DNA of 64,000 bases, taken from contig NZ_WBUE01000010.1 of assembly GCF_009026145.1 (NCBI RefSeq), forward strand, positions 1-64,000. The letters are read 5' to 3'. Shown here in pieces: positions 44,032 through 54,089 of this stretch. A program made the position numbers and the translations under genes. The DNA comes from Hyphomicrobium sp. Lineage in GTDB: Bacteria; Pseudomonadota; Alphaproteobacteria; Rhizobiales; Hyphomicrobiaceae. Numbering within the stretch: position 1 is the first letter of the stretch; each line of letters starts with the position of its first letter. The notes under the pieces were generated by a model. It saw only the letters and a program-made list of their open reading frames with translations, had not been told where the DNA came from and did not search any database.

Positions 44032-44901
44032 ATGGCGGATGTTGCAGTGATGGGGGACGCACCGGCGGCCGCGCCAGCGAAGAAGCCCGAACGCACCGTT
44101 TACGCTGCTGGAGGGGGGCGCAAATTCGCCTTCTCCTTGGTCTTCCTTTTGCTGCTGCCGTTCTTCGTCAGCCTGCCGCCGATGTTGTTCTGGCGCATCT
44201 CGCAAGGCCACTGGCACGGCACGCTCGGCCTCGTGGTGCTGGCGGCCGGGTTCACGTTCATCATGTTCCTAGTCGTCATCGAGTTGATGCATTCGTTGAT
44301 GACGCGCATTGAGCTCGGCGATACCTCGGTGAAGATGACGCTGCCAGCGGGGCGCGGACCGACGCCCATCGTGCGCTACCGCAGCCACGACATTCCATAC
44401 GATCAGATCAAGGCCGTGGAGACGCGCCGCGAGATCTACGGCGGCTCGGTCGCTCCGGTGCTGTTGCAGGGTGCCCGGCTGATCCTGAAAGACGACAGCA
44501 CGGTGAAGCTCGGCTACGTCAGCGAGGCCAACAGCGACCCGTGCTTCCCTTATCCGGAGATTGCCCAGAAGCTCGCCGAGCGGGCCGGGCTGCAGCTTGA
44601 GCACAAAGGCAACGTGCGCCGCTCACTGCAGAAGAAGTATTTCGGGCTGAAGAAGGAATTTCTCGCCGAGGCGGCAGGCGAGGTTCCGGAGGCCGAGATC
44701 GACGCGCTCAATAAGAGTCACCGCAAGTGGGTGATGCGTTTGATCGGCCTGCTCGTCGGGCTGGTCGTCCTCGGTATTGCGCTCGACATCATCTTCCCGC
44801 CGAGCAGCGGCCTGCCACCCGCGCTGACCAGCATCACAAAGCTCGTGATGCCGGACAGCACGACCGCGAGTACTACAGCCACTCCGGCGAAGAAGAAGTA
44901 G
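44032..44901 (+). CDS. conserved membrane protein with PH-like central region
   Basis: The product is 289 residues with a GGGGGGAC ribosome binding site. Two transmembrane helices lie near 34-56 and 64-87, and one near 234-253. Between them, about 90-190, strands (RIELGDTSVKMTLPAGRG, IPYDQIKAVETRR, GARLILKDD) look like a bacterial PH-type domain. The N-terminal 25 residues are Ala/Pro-rich and the end is a Thr/Ala/Lys tail. No function known. Confidence 0.7.
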   Translation: MADVAVMGDAPAAAPAKKPERTVYAAGGGRKFAFSLVFLLLLPFFVSLPPMLFWRISQGHWHGTLGLVVLAAGFTFIMFLVVIELMHSLMTRIELGDTSVKMTLPAGRGPTPIVRYRSHDIPYDQIKAVETRREIYGGSVAPVLLQGARLILKDDSTVKLGYVSEANSDPCFPYPEIAQKLAERAGLQLEHKGNVRRSLQKKYFGLKKEFLAEAAGEVPEAEIDALNKSHRKWVMRLIGLLVGLVVLGIALDIIFPPSSGLPPALTSITKLVMPDSTTASTTATPAKKK

Positions 44902-44907
44902 CACCGC

Positions 44908-45222
44908 CTAGTTGACGTGCACCTTCATCTGCTCGCGGCGGCGGCCGAAGTAGCCGCAGACGATCGCGAGTCCGCCGAACAACGCCGACATGGGTGCGCT
45001 GAGCACGCTCAACAGCACGGTATTCCATACCCACGGAAACGTCATTTCGATGATATTGGCGCGCGTCGCTACGAGTGAGGCCGGCGCCAGCTCGGTCCAA
45101 TAGCCGATCACACTATGGGTTGTGAATGGCCCGGTGCCGTTGAGTGCTGGCGTTGCGTCGGCGACGAGAGCGACGACGGCAATGAGCGCGAACAGACTGG
45201 CGAGAAAACGCAGGCTGGCCAC
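44908..45222 (-). CDS. small membrane protein
   Basis: The product is 104 residues, started by GTG with a good GGAGGAA ribosome binding site. An N-terminal helix (FLASLFALIAVVALVADATPAL) may be an uncleaved signal anchor, and a second helix lies at 68-90. It starts 39 bases after the end of the mutase gene on the same strand, so the two may be cotranscribed. Family not recognised. Confidence 0.65.
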   Translation of the reverse strand: MASLRFLASLFALIAVVALVADATPALNGTGPFTTHSVIGYWTELAPASLVATRANIIEMTFPWVWNTVLLSVLSAPMSALFGGLAIVCGYFGRRREQMKVHVN

Positions 45223-45261
45223 AGGCGTTCCTCCGATACGGCTTGCCCCAACGCGTAGTAC

Positions 45262-47160
45262 TTAGCTTTGCGCGAGCGCTTTGTGCAGACCCTCGAGGGC
45301 TGCGACCGCATCCTGCCCGGCAAACAGGAAGCCGTCGACGCCCGAGGCGCGCAGGGCGGCCTCGGCTTCGCCTGGGCGTCCGGCCAGCAGCACGCGGGCG
45401 GCGCCGGCCGCCTTCAAGGCTTTCGCCGCTGCTTCCGCTTCGCGCGCGTAGACCTCGTCCGAGGAGCAGATGCATGCGATCGCGGCGCCCGAGGCTTTGA
45501 ATGCCTCCGCCGCCTCGGCCGCGCTCCTGTAGCCATCGCTCGTCAGGCCTTCGATCCCCCCCGCGGCGAGGAAGTTCCACATCCATTGCGAGCGCCGGTT
45601 GTGCTCGGCGATTTCGCCCAGATTGGCCATAAATACGCGCTTGCGCTTGCCGGTCTTGGCAAGGAACGCGTCGCCCGCGTCCCGCAGCTTCTCGAAGGCT
45701 TCGCCGAGGCGATGTGGGGCCAATGGGCGCACGGCGGCCTCGGCGACAGCCGCGGGCTGCGGATATGGGGTGACCTTGACGCCGTCATCGCCGAGGAAGG
45801 GGAATACCGAGACACCCGTCAGCTCTAGGCGCCCGCTGGCGATGGCCTTGGCGCGCGTGTCGGCGACGCGCCCGATGTCGTCCTGCAAGGCGCCGGAGGT
45901 GAGCGCGGCGACGATCCCGCCCTTGCTTTCGATCTCCTGGAACAAGGCCCACGCCTTCCTGGCGAGCTCGTCGGTGAGCTTCTCCACGTACCAGGAGCCG
46001 CCGATCGGATCGACGACGCGGCCGAGCTGCGATTCTTCCTGCAGCACGAGTTGGGTGTTGCGCGCGATGCGTCGCGCGAAGCGGTCAGGGATGCCGAGCG
46101 CCCACGTATAGGGAAGCACCGTGACGGCATCGGCGCCGCCAAAGGCCGCCGCCGCACATGCCGCGGTCGTGCGCAGCATATTGGTCCACGGATCGCGCTT
46201 GGCCATCATGCGCGCCGAGGTGACAGCGGTGATGTGCATGGAGGCGGCCGATGCGCCGCTCGCCTCGGCGATGCGCGCTATGATGGTGCGCGCGGCGCGC
46301 ACCTTGGCGGCGTTGAGGAACAGATCGGTGTCGACCGACAGTGCGAAGGCGATGCTGGCAAGCGCATCCTTCGGCGGCACGCCGGCCGCTTCGAAGGCCC
46401 GCAGGTAGGCGACGAGGGCGGCGGCGAGGAACGCCAGTTCCTGCGCCTCGCTGGCACCGGCCTCGTGCGGCACTGTCGCGTCGACGAGAACCGTCGTCAT
46501 GCGCCGCTCGGTGCCGCGCGCTTCGCTGGCGAAGTGCACCGTCTCTTTGAGTGCCTTGTCGATGCGCGCCCACGCTGCACCGAAACGCGCCAGCGTCCCT
46601 ACAGGATCGACGTTGAGCCGCGACACGGCGCTGCCGCCGGTCTCGCGCTTCAATGCCGCCAGCGCCTTCAGGTAATGTCGCGCCGCCTCAAGGCCCGCGA
46701 CGCTCGCCGCGAGTTGGATGGGTGCGTAGTCGACGAGCACGCCGGGCAGCGTCGCCACCGCGTCCTCGGCGCTCGTTATCTTGATGCCGTTCTGACCCGG
46801 ACCGGCGATCTGCAGCACAACGCCGTTGGCGCCGCCCTCCAGCTCCTCCAGAATGACCTTGTTCGCGGCTGCTGCATCAGCCTCGACGACACGCTGATGA
46901 ATCTGCCAGCCGAGGTCTGACGCTTGCGCCCGCGTGCCGCGTGTGAACGGCGCCTTGCCGGGCACCGCGCCCTGCGCGCCGGGCAGCGTGTCGGAGCGCG
47001 AATAGAGCGGCTCGATGCGCAGGCCGTCTGCCGTCTTGGTAACCAGGCGGCGTTCGAAATCGGCTCCCTTCAATGCCTTGTCGACGAGCTGGCGCCACTT
47101 TTCGAACGTGGCCGGCGCGAAGCCGGAGGCGAGGTCGAGGGGAGTGGTCGTCTCAGTCAT
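45262..47160 (-). CDS. mutA: methylmalonyl-CoA mutase small subunit
   Basis: The product is 632 residues. It has the TIM-barrel part (RGTRAQASDLGWQIHQRV, T-V-L-V-D-A-T-V, and the SQLGRVVDPIGGSWYVE segment) and a flavodoxin-like C-terminal part in which the cobalamin D-x-H-x-x-G motif is missing. That absence and the length mark the non-catalytic small subunit of the two-subunit mutase. With the large subunit it interconverts methylmalonyl-CoA and succinyl-CoA. The large subunit, usually next to it, is not in the window. Confidence 0.88.
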   Translation of the reverse strand: MTETTTPLDLASGFAPATFEKWRQLVDKALKGADFERRLVTKTADGLRIEPLYSRSDTLPGAQGAVPGKAPFTRGTRAQASDLGWQIHQRVVEADAAAANKVILEELEGGANGVVLQIAGPGQNGIKITSAEDAVATLPGVLVDYAPIQLAASVAGLEAARHYLKALAALKRETGGSAVSRLNVDPVGTLARFGAAWARIDKALKETVHFASEARGTERRMTTVLVDATVPHEAGASEAQELAFLAAALVAYLRAFEAAGVPPKDALASIAFALSVDTDLFLNAAKVRAARTIIARIAEASGASAASMHITAVTSARMMAKRDPWTNMLRTTAACAAAAFGGADAVTVLPYTWALGIPDRFARRIARNTQLVLQEESQLGRVVDPIGGSWYVEKLTDELARKAWALFQEIESKGGIVAALTSGALQDDIGRVADTRAKAIASGRLELTGVSVFPFLGDDGVKVTPYPQPAAVAEAAVRPLAPHRLGEAFEKLRDAGDAFLAKTGKRKRVFMANLGEIAEHNRRSQWMWNFLAAGGIEGLTSDGYRSAAEAAEAFKASGAAIACICSSDEVYAREAEAAAKALKAAGAARVLLAGRPGEAEAALRASGVDGFLFAGQDAVAALEGLHKALAQS

Positions 47161-47426
47161 GTCGGGGCGATCTCAAGTCCTAGGCCGGAGCATCCGCATC
47201 GCAGCGGCTGCCGCTCGATCATTCTATAGTCGCTCCTCGTGGCGTTTCGCACGCCGAAAGCGCGCGCTTTAAGGCGCCCGCGTCGCTAGAGCGCGCCGCG
47301 CGCCGGGACACATACTTTTCCCCAAGTCCGCCATGCAACCGATGTTTGCAAAGGGTATCCTCCCATGCCAAGAGCGAACGGCGGTCAATCCTTCGAGTCG
47401 GGCCGCTTTGGGGGCCGGAGACAGCT

Positions 47427-48914
47427 ATGAGCCAATCGGTTTTGCAGGACGGCATGATCTTCCTCGGTAAGAGCATCAAGCCGGAATACCTCGATCTCAG
47501 CCTCGCAAACCGGCATGGCCTCATTACCGGCGCCACCGGCACCGGCAAGACGGTGTCGCTGCAGGTGCTGGCCGAGGGTTTCTCGCGCGCCGGTGTCCCG
47601 GTTTTTGCCGCCGACATCAAGGGCGACCTGTCCGGCATCGCCGAGGTGGGCGAGCCGAAGGACTTTCTGTTGAAGCGCGCCGCCGAGGTCGGCCTCGATA
47701 ACTACAAGAACGGCGCCTCCCCGGTGGTGCTGTGGGACGTGTTCGGCGCCGCCGGTCATCCGATCAGGGCCACGGTCGAGGATATGGGCCCGCTGCTCTT
47801 GTCGCGCATGCTCGAGCTCAACGACGTGCAGGAGGGCGTGCTCAATATCGCCTTCCGCGTCGCTTCCGACGAGAAGCTGCCGCTGATCAACCTCGGCGAC
47901 CTGCGCGCCATCGTCAACAACGTGGCCGCGCGCGCCAAGGAGCTGACGACCAAGTACGGCAACGTGGCGACCAGCTCCGTGGGCGCCATCCAGCGCCGGC
48001 TCCTGGTGCTCGAGGATCAGGGCGCCAATCACTTCTTCGGCGAGCCGGAGATTGACATCTGGGACTTCATCCGCACGGCCCCGGACGGGCGCGGCGTGGT
48101 CAACATTCTGTCGGCCGAGAAGCTAATGGAGAAGCCGCGGCTCTACGCGACCTTCCTCCTCTGGCTGCTCTCCAAGCTGTGGCAGACCCTGCCCGAGGTT
48201 GGCGATCAGCCCAAGCCCAAGCTCGTTTTCTTCTTCGATGAGGCGCATCTTCTGTTCGACGACGCGCCCAAGGGGCTCATGGACCGCATCGAGCAGATCG
48301 CGCGCCTCGTCCGCTCCAAGGGCGTCGGCGTCTACTTCATCACGCAAAATCCGATGGACGTGCCGAACTCGGTTTCGGCGCAGCTCGGCAACCGCGTGCA
48401 GCACGCGCTGCGCGCGTTCACGCCACAAGAGCAGCGCGCGGTGAGGGCGGCGGCCGAGACCTTCCGGCGCAATCCCGAGCTCGACACCGAACGCGTCATT
48501 CTCGAGCTGAAGGTCGGCGAGGCGCTCGTCTCCATGCTGGAGAACAAGGGCGAGCCGTCGATCGTGCAGCGTACCCTCGTTCGCCCGCCCGAGGGCCGCA
48601 TCGGGCCGATCACCGACGCCGAGCGCCGTGCCCTGATCGCCGCGAGCCCGTTCAACGGCAAATACGAGACGGTGAAGAACCGCGAAAGCGCCGAGGAGAT
48701 ACTCGCGCAGCGCGGCCAGCAGGCCGCGTCGGCAAAGGAGGCCGAGGCATCGAGCGGCGGCTGGAGCGATATCATTTTCGGCGGCAAGGGGCCGAGCGGG
48801 CGGCATCGCCAGGGGATGGGGGAGATGATCGGGCGCGAGGTGCAGCGCTCCTTTGCGCGCACCGTGGCCTCGGTCATACGCAGCATCATCATGAAGAGCA
48901 TCCGCGGACGATGA
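47427..48914 (+). CDS. HerA/YjgR-type helicase-like ATPase (DUF853)
   Basis: The product is 495 residues. Walker A is GATGTGKT near residue 37, Walker B is LVFFFDEAHLLF near 268, and a R-V-Q-H-A-L-R-A-F-T segment follows; a KPEYLDLSLANRHGL start is typical of the YjgR group. These HerA-related ATPases pump or process DNA in other systems, but here the usual NurA partner is absent and the true role is unknown. The C-terminal 60 residues are Ser/Gly-rich with a basic end. Confidence 0.9.
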   Translation: MSQSVLQDGMIFLGKSIKPEYLDLSLANRHGLITGATGTGKTVSLQVLAEGFSRAGVPVFAADIKGDLSGIAEVGEPKDFLLKRAAEVGLDNYKNGASPVVLWDVFGAAGHPIRATVEDMGPLLLSRMLELNDVQEGVLNIAFRVASDEKLPLINLGDLRAIVNNVAARAKELTTKYGNVATSSVGAIQRRLLVLEDQGANHFFGEPEIDIWDFIRTAPDGRGVVNILSAEKLMEKPRLYATFLLWLLSKLWQTLPEVGDQPKPKLVFFFDEAHLLFDDAPKGLMDRIEQIARLVRSKGVGVYFITQNPMDVPNSVSAQLGNRVQHALRAFTPQEQRAVRAAAETFRRNPELDTERVILELKVGEALVSMLENKGEPSIVQRTLVRPPEGRIGPITDAERRALIAASPFNGKYETVKNRESAEEILAQRGQQAASAKEAEASSGGWSDIIFGGKGPSGRHRQGMGEMIGREVQRSFARTVASVIRSIIMKSIRGR

Positions 48915-48990
48915 TCGGGCGTTGCGCGGGGTCAATGCGCGAGGAGCGCAGCGGGATCATCGAAGGCGATACGCAAGCAAGGAGGCCCCG

Positions 48991-49335
48991 ATGCTACCAA
49001 GACCTCGCACGCTCGCCTTGATCGCCGCAGCGGCCATTGCCGTGGGAGCACCTTGCCTGTCGCTGGCGCAGACCGATGCCGTCAGCAAGGGACGCCTCCT
49101 GCTCGAGGCCAATTGCGCCCGCTGTCATGCCATCGGCATGGACGATGAGAGCAAGCACAAGGAGGCGCCCGCATTCCGCGTCGTCGTCACGCGCTATCCT
49201 CCCGACAATCTGGCGGAGGCGCTTGCCGAGGGGATAATGTCTGGACATCCCGACATGCCCGAGTTCGTTTTCGAGCCGGCGGAGATCGAGGCGATCACGG
49301 CCTACCTCGGCTCGCTCAATTCGCCCGGCAAGTAG
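48991..49335 (+). CDS. small secreted class I cytochrome c
   Basis: The product is 114 residues with a strong GGAGGCCCC ribosome binding site. A signal peptide ends in SLAQT near residue 27. The heme motif CARCH is near residues 43-47, and MPEF in the last third supplies the likely Met ligand. It would carry electrons in the periplasm. Possible partner not adjacent. Confidence 0.9.
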   Translation: MLPRPRTLALIAAAAIAVGAPCLSLAQTDAVSKGRLLLEANCARCHAIGMDDESKHKEAPAFRVVVTRYPPDNLAEALAEGIMSGHPDMPEFVFEPAEIEAITAYLGSLNSPGK

Positions 49336-49398
49336 GCCGACAACGAAACGGCGCCGACCGCCAAGGCCAGCGCCGTATTCAATTGCCTCCGGCCAAGT

Positions 49399-49998
49399 CT
49401 ACGCCGCTTTGGCGGCCATTTCCTCGACGTGCTCCCAGTTGATCAGATTGTCGAACCAGGCCTCGAGATACTTCGGGCGGGCATTGCGATAGTCGATGTA
49501 ATAGCTGTGCTCCCACACGTCGCAGCCGAGAATGGGCGAGGCGCCGTGCATCAGCGGGTTCTCGCCGTTCGGCGTCTTCAGCAGCTGTAACTTGCCGTCC
49601 TTGATCGCGAGCCAGGTCCACCCGGAGCCGAACTGCGTCTTGCCGTTCTCGATGAAGTCGTTGCGCATCTTGTCGAAGCCCCCGTAGCCGTCGACCAGCT
49701 TCTGGACGGTACCCGGCAGCTTGGTGCCGCCGCCGCCCTTCTTCATCCACTGCCAGAAATGGATGTGATTGTAATCTTGACCGACGTTATTGATCACCGG
49801 CTGCGCCCTATCGGCGTAGGCCTCCTTGCAGATCTCTTCGATGCTCTTGCCTTCGTACTTGCTGCCCGGGATCAGCTTGTTGGCCATGTCCACATAGGCC
49901 TGGTGGTGCTTGTCGTGGTGGAATTGCAGCGTTTCGGCCGACATGTATGGGGCGAGCGCGTCGTAGGCATAGGGAAGCGGCGGGAGCTGGAATGTCAT
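49399..49998 (-). CDS. sodB: superoxide dismutase, iron type
   Basis: The product is 199 residues from MTFQLPPLPY. Metal ligands appear in order: His in ETLQFHHDKHH, His in GQDYNHIHFW, and D-V-W-E-H-S-Y-Y with Asp and His. The Gln in GQDYNH is where iron enzymes carry it, so iron type is favoured. It has no signal peptide and acts in the cytoplasm. The upstream in-frame extension is not family-like. Confidence 0.95.
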   Translation of the reverse strand: MTFQLPPLPYAYDALAPYMSAETLQFHHDKHHQAYVDMANKLIPGSKYEGKSIEEICKEAYADRAQPVINNVGQDYNHIHFWQWMKKGGGGTKLPGTVQKLVDGYGGFDKMRNDFIENGKTQFGSGWTWLAIKDGKLQLLKTPNGENPLMHGASPILGCDVWEHSYYIDYRNARPKYLEAWFDNLINWEHVEEMAAKAA

Positions 49999-50539
49999 GA
50001 TCTCAGGCCTCCGGAATGGGGTGCTCGGCAGGGAGTGATTTGTGGCGGGAACGTACCGGCTCGCATGCGCCATGGCAAACGCGGCCTGACCAGCCGGGTT
50101 CCGCGCACAACCCAACGCTACGCGCGCCTTCGAGTGCACGAGCGGGGAGGTGAGGGCGCAGCGACCCTGAATGCTGCGCCCTCGTGGATCACTCCGGGGA
50201 AGATGGGAGTTCAGGGTTACGCACACCTAGGCGCCCCCACCTGAACGGTGGCTGAACAAATCCGGCAGCTCATTTCGGCACCCGAGCGAAAGACGGACAC
50301 TTTACCCGGCGCCTTTCCCGGCCAACGGCTTCTAACGAAATGCTTCGAAAATCAACGGGTGCGCAGTAGTTGCGCCTAGTGCTCGTTATGGTTGCATGGT
50401 TGGCCTGCCAGCGCGTTTTAAATTTCAATGTTTTTTCGACTGTGCTTGACAAATGGAAGGCAAAAAGTAATTGAAGCAGCCGTAGATGTGGCAATTGGCA
50501 AATTGCCTTAGTGAAGCGCGCATAAGGAAGGACTGCCGC
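49999..50539. other. long gene-free region between sodB and the H-NS-like gene
   Basis: About 540 bases carry no convincing gene. An isolated hairpin lies at 50,152-50,183. The right half, from about 50,330, is distinctly AT-rich, with clustered A/T runs near 50,400-50,470, which is the likely promoter region of the H-NS-like gene and possibly its own binding site. Confidence 0.6.
50152..50183. repeat. perfect 11-bp inverted repeat hairpin
   Basis: GAGGGCGCAGC and its exact reverse complement GCTGCGCCCTC flank a 10-base loop. No T-run follows on either strand, so it is not a usual terminator. It could be a protein site or an RNA hairpin in the sodB upstream region. Confidence 0.6.
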
Positions 50540-50851
50540 ATGGCCACCCCCAATGTCGATAAGATGTCGCTGAAGGATCTGCTCGAACTCGAAGGCAAGG
50601 TGCAGAAGGCCATCAGCGCCGCCCGCGATCGCGAGCGGGCCGAAGTGAAACAGGCATTGGCGCAGCTGGCGGAAAAGCGTGGGTTTTCCGTTTCCGAGCT
50701 TTTCGGTGGCCGTGGCCGCGGCAAGTCGAGCGCCGCCAAATACGTCAATCCCGACAACAAGTCGGAGACTTGGACTGGTCGCGGCCGCAAGCCCAATTGG
50801 CTGGTGGCGAAGCTGAGCAAGGGCGCCAAGCTCACTGATTTTGCCATTTAG
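50540..50851 (+). CDS. H-NS-family nucleoid protein
   Basis: The product is 103 residues. Residues 8-50 are the coiled-coil oligomerisation part (SLKDLLELEGKVQKAISAAR), and the C-terminal DNA-binding part has the conserved Y-V-N-P-D-N-K-S-E-T-W-T-G-R-G-R-K-P core near residues 73-90. It binds AT-rich DNA, bends it and silences transferred genes. AT-rich DNA upstream suggests self-control. A perfect terminator follows. Confidence 0.92.
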   Translation: MATPNVDKMSLKDLLELEGKVQKAISAARDRERAEVKQALAQLAEKRGFSVSELFGGRGRGKSSAAKYVNPDNKSETWTGRGRKPNWLVAKLSKGAKLTDFAI

Positions 50852-50892
50852 CGCGTTGCTTTTTCCGGCCTTCGGCCGACCCGAATAAAGTA

Positions 50893-50937
50893 GAACAGGG
50901 CCCGCCGGCGAATGATCGCTGCGGGCCCTGTTCTTTT
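50893..50937 (+). terminator. strong Rho-independent terminator after the H-NS-like gene
   Basis: A perfect 13-base-pair stem (GAACAGGGCCCGC and GCGGGCCCTGTTC) with a 15-base loop is followed by a T-run. Confidence 0.92.
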
Positions 50938-51044
50938 CGCGCGGTCTTCCTTGCCGGCGCGGATATACTCATCACTTATGCTCCGTGTCTGGAACAGAAG
51001 TCCTCTGCCCTCGTTATAGCTTTGAGCAGAAATGGGAGAACGCG

Positions 51045-51602
51045 ATGCCGTCCATTGGTGAGAGCCGTATCCTAATCATGGCAACCCACGGCTTCGAGCA
51101 ATCTGAGCTGGTGAAACCGCTGGAGCAGTTGCGGGCGAAGGGGGCGACGGTGGATGTCGCCGCACCGGAGCCCGGTCAGATCAAGAGCTGGAAGGACAAG
51201 AATTGGGGGGCGCCAGTCGACGTCAATCTGACATTGGATGATGTGGAGGTGGGCGATTACCACGCGCTGGTGCTACCGGGTGGGGTGATGAATCCGGACA
51301 AGCTGCGCATCAACGACAAGGCGCTGGCCATCATCAAAGCATTCATTCAATCCGGAAAGGTGGTTGCCGCCATCTGCCATGGCCCCTGGCTGCTGATCGA
51401 GGCCGGAGTGATTGCGGGCCGCGAGGTGACGTCCTACATCGCCATCCGCACTGATGTGATCAACGCGGGTGGCCGTTGGGTCGATAAGCAAGTGGTCGCC
51501 GACGAGGGCATCATCACCTCGCGCCACCCGGGCGACATCGATGCCTTCGTCGCCAAGATCATCGAGGAGGTCGAGGAGGGCGAGCACCGCCGCGCCGCCT
51601 GA
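51045..51602 (+). CDS. DJ-1/PfpI family protein
   Basis: The product is 185 residues. Marks: ILIMATHGFEQSEL near residue 10 with the Glu, and the nucleophile elbow AAICHGPWLLIEA near residue 110 with Cys followed by His. This group covers deglycase-like and protease-like stress proteins (YhbO/PfpI type). The GGGAGAACGCG stretch gives a ribosome binding site. Confidence 0.9.
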   Translation: MPSIGESRILIMATHGFEQSELVKPLEQLRAKGATVDVAAPEPGQIKSWKDKNWGAPVDVNLTLDDVEVGDYHALVLPGGVMNPDKLRINDKALAIIKAFIQSGKVVAAICHGPWLLIEAGVIAGREVTSYIAIRTDVINAGGRWVDKQVVADEGIITSRHPGDIDAFVAKIIEEVEEGEHRRAA

Positions 51603-51687
51603 CTTCGGTGCCCGCCAACGAAGCGGTTGCTAAGCCTAAATTAATGCGCCCACGCGGATAGTGGCAGCGCCGGCCTTGACGCGTTTT

Positions 51688-51714
51688 TTGGCACTCGAAA
51701 CTTGACAGTGCTAA
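51688..51714. promoter_or_regulatory. CIRCE-type HrcA operator upstream of groES
   Basis: Left arm TTGGCACTC, nine-base spacer, right arm CAGTGCTAA. The consensus is TTAGCACTC and GAGTGCTAA, so each arm has one mismatch. It overlaps the -35 box of the promoter below, so HrcA would block RNA polymerase when bound. Confidence 0.92.
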
Positions 51715-51730
51715 CGGCCTGCATCATATA
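51702..51730 (+). promoter_or_regulatory. sigma70-like promoter of groESL
   Basis: TTGACA (51702-51707), a 17-base gap, then CATATA (51725-51730). Spacing is ideal and the box sits on the CIRCE, about 120 bases before groES. A sigma32-type site was not clear. Confidence 0.6.
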
Positions 51731-51848
51731 CGCGACGCGGGGCGGAGGAAGGCTTGCAAAAGGCTCGATGCGCTTCCGCTTCCTTAGTCGCGCGCTCCGC
51801 CAGCGGCGCTCGCAATAAAAACGCCTGTCATATCATGAGGTTGATACC

Positions 51849-52163
51849 ATGAAGTTCCGTCCTCTTCATGACCGCGTTGTCGTCCGCCGCATGGAGGAAG
51901 ACACCAAGACCGCGGGTGGCATCATCATTCCGGACACCGCCAAGGAAAAGCCGATTCAGGGCGAGGTCGTCGCCGTTGGGCCCGGCGCCCGCGACGACAC
52001 CGGCAAGGTGATCCCCCTCGATGTGAAGCCCGGTGACCGGGTGCTGTTCGGCAAGTGGAGTGGCACCGAGGTCAAGATCGACGGCGAGGATCTCGTGATC
52101 ATGAAGGAGAGCGACATCTTCGGCGTGATCGAGGGCAAGGCCAGCGTTAAAGCCGCTGCTTGA
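51849..52163 (+). CDS. groES: co-chaperonin GroES
   Basis: The product is 104 residues: [14 protein letters not shown] start, mobile loop around [16 protein letters not shown], and the [15 protein letters not shown] strand. It caps the GroEL ring. The CIRCE operator upstream and the groEL gene 50 bases downstream show a normal HrcA-regulated operon. Confidence 0.98.
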   Translation: MKFRPLHDRVVVRRMEEDTKTAGGIIIPDTAKEKPIQGEVVAVGPGARDDTGKVIPLDVKPGDRVLFGKWSGTEVKIDGEDLVIMKESDIFGVIEGKASVKAAA

Positions 52164-52201
52164 GGCGACTGCCTGAGCCGACAAATAGTACAAGCTTATA
52201 G

Positions 52202-53860
<1,659 letters not shown>

Positions 53861-53894
53861 AGTCCGCCCACGCCTTAGATGTGGACGAACGGAG

Positions 53895-53921
53895 AAGCCC
53901 CGGCCATGGCCGGGGCTTTTT
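53895..53921 (+). terminator. Rho-independent terminator after groEL
   Basis: A 10-base-pair palindromic stem (AGCCCCGGCC and GGCCGGGGCT) is followed by a T-run, 34 bases after the groEL stop. Confidence 0.92.
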
Positions 53922-54089
53922 CGCGATTCGTGAGATATTTATGCCTGCACTGTGGCCGGCATGACCCATGTTAGCCTTGACGGCATATTGCATCGATTGC
54001 CACATGCTCCCCTAGTCGTGTGCGTCGGATCCGGCCCAGCCGCGGCCATTTTCTCCATCTAGCTTGCAGGCGCTTTTGGAGACCGAGGG

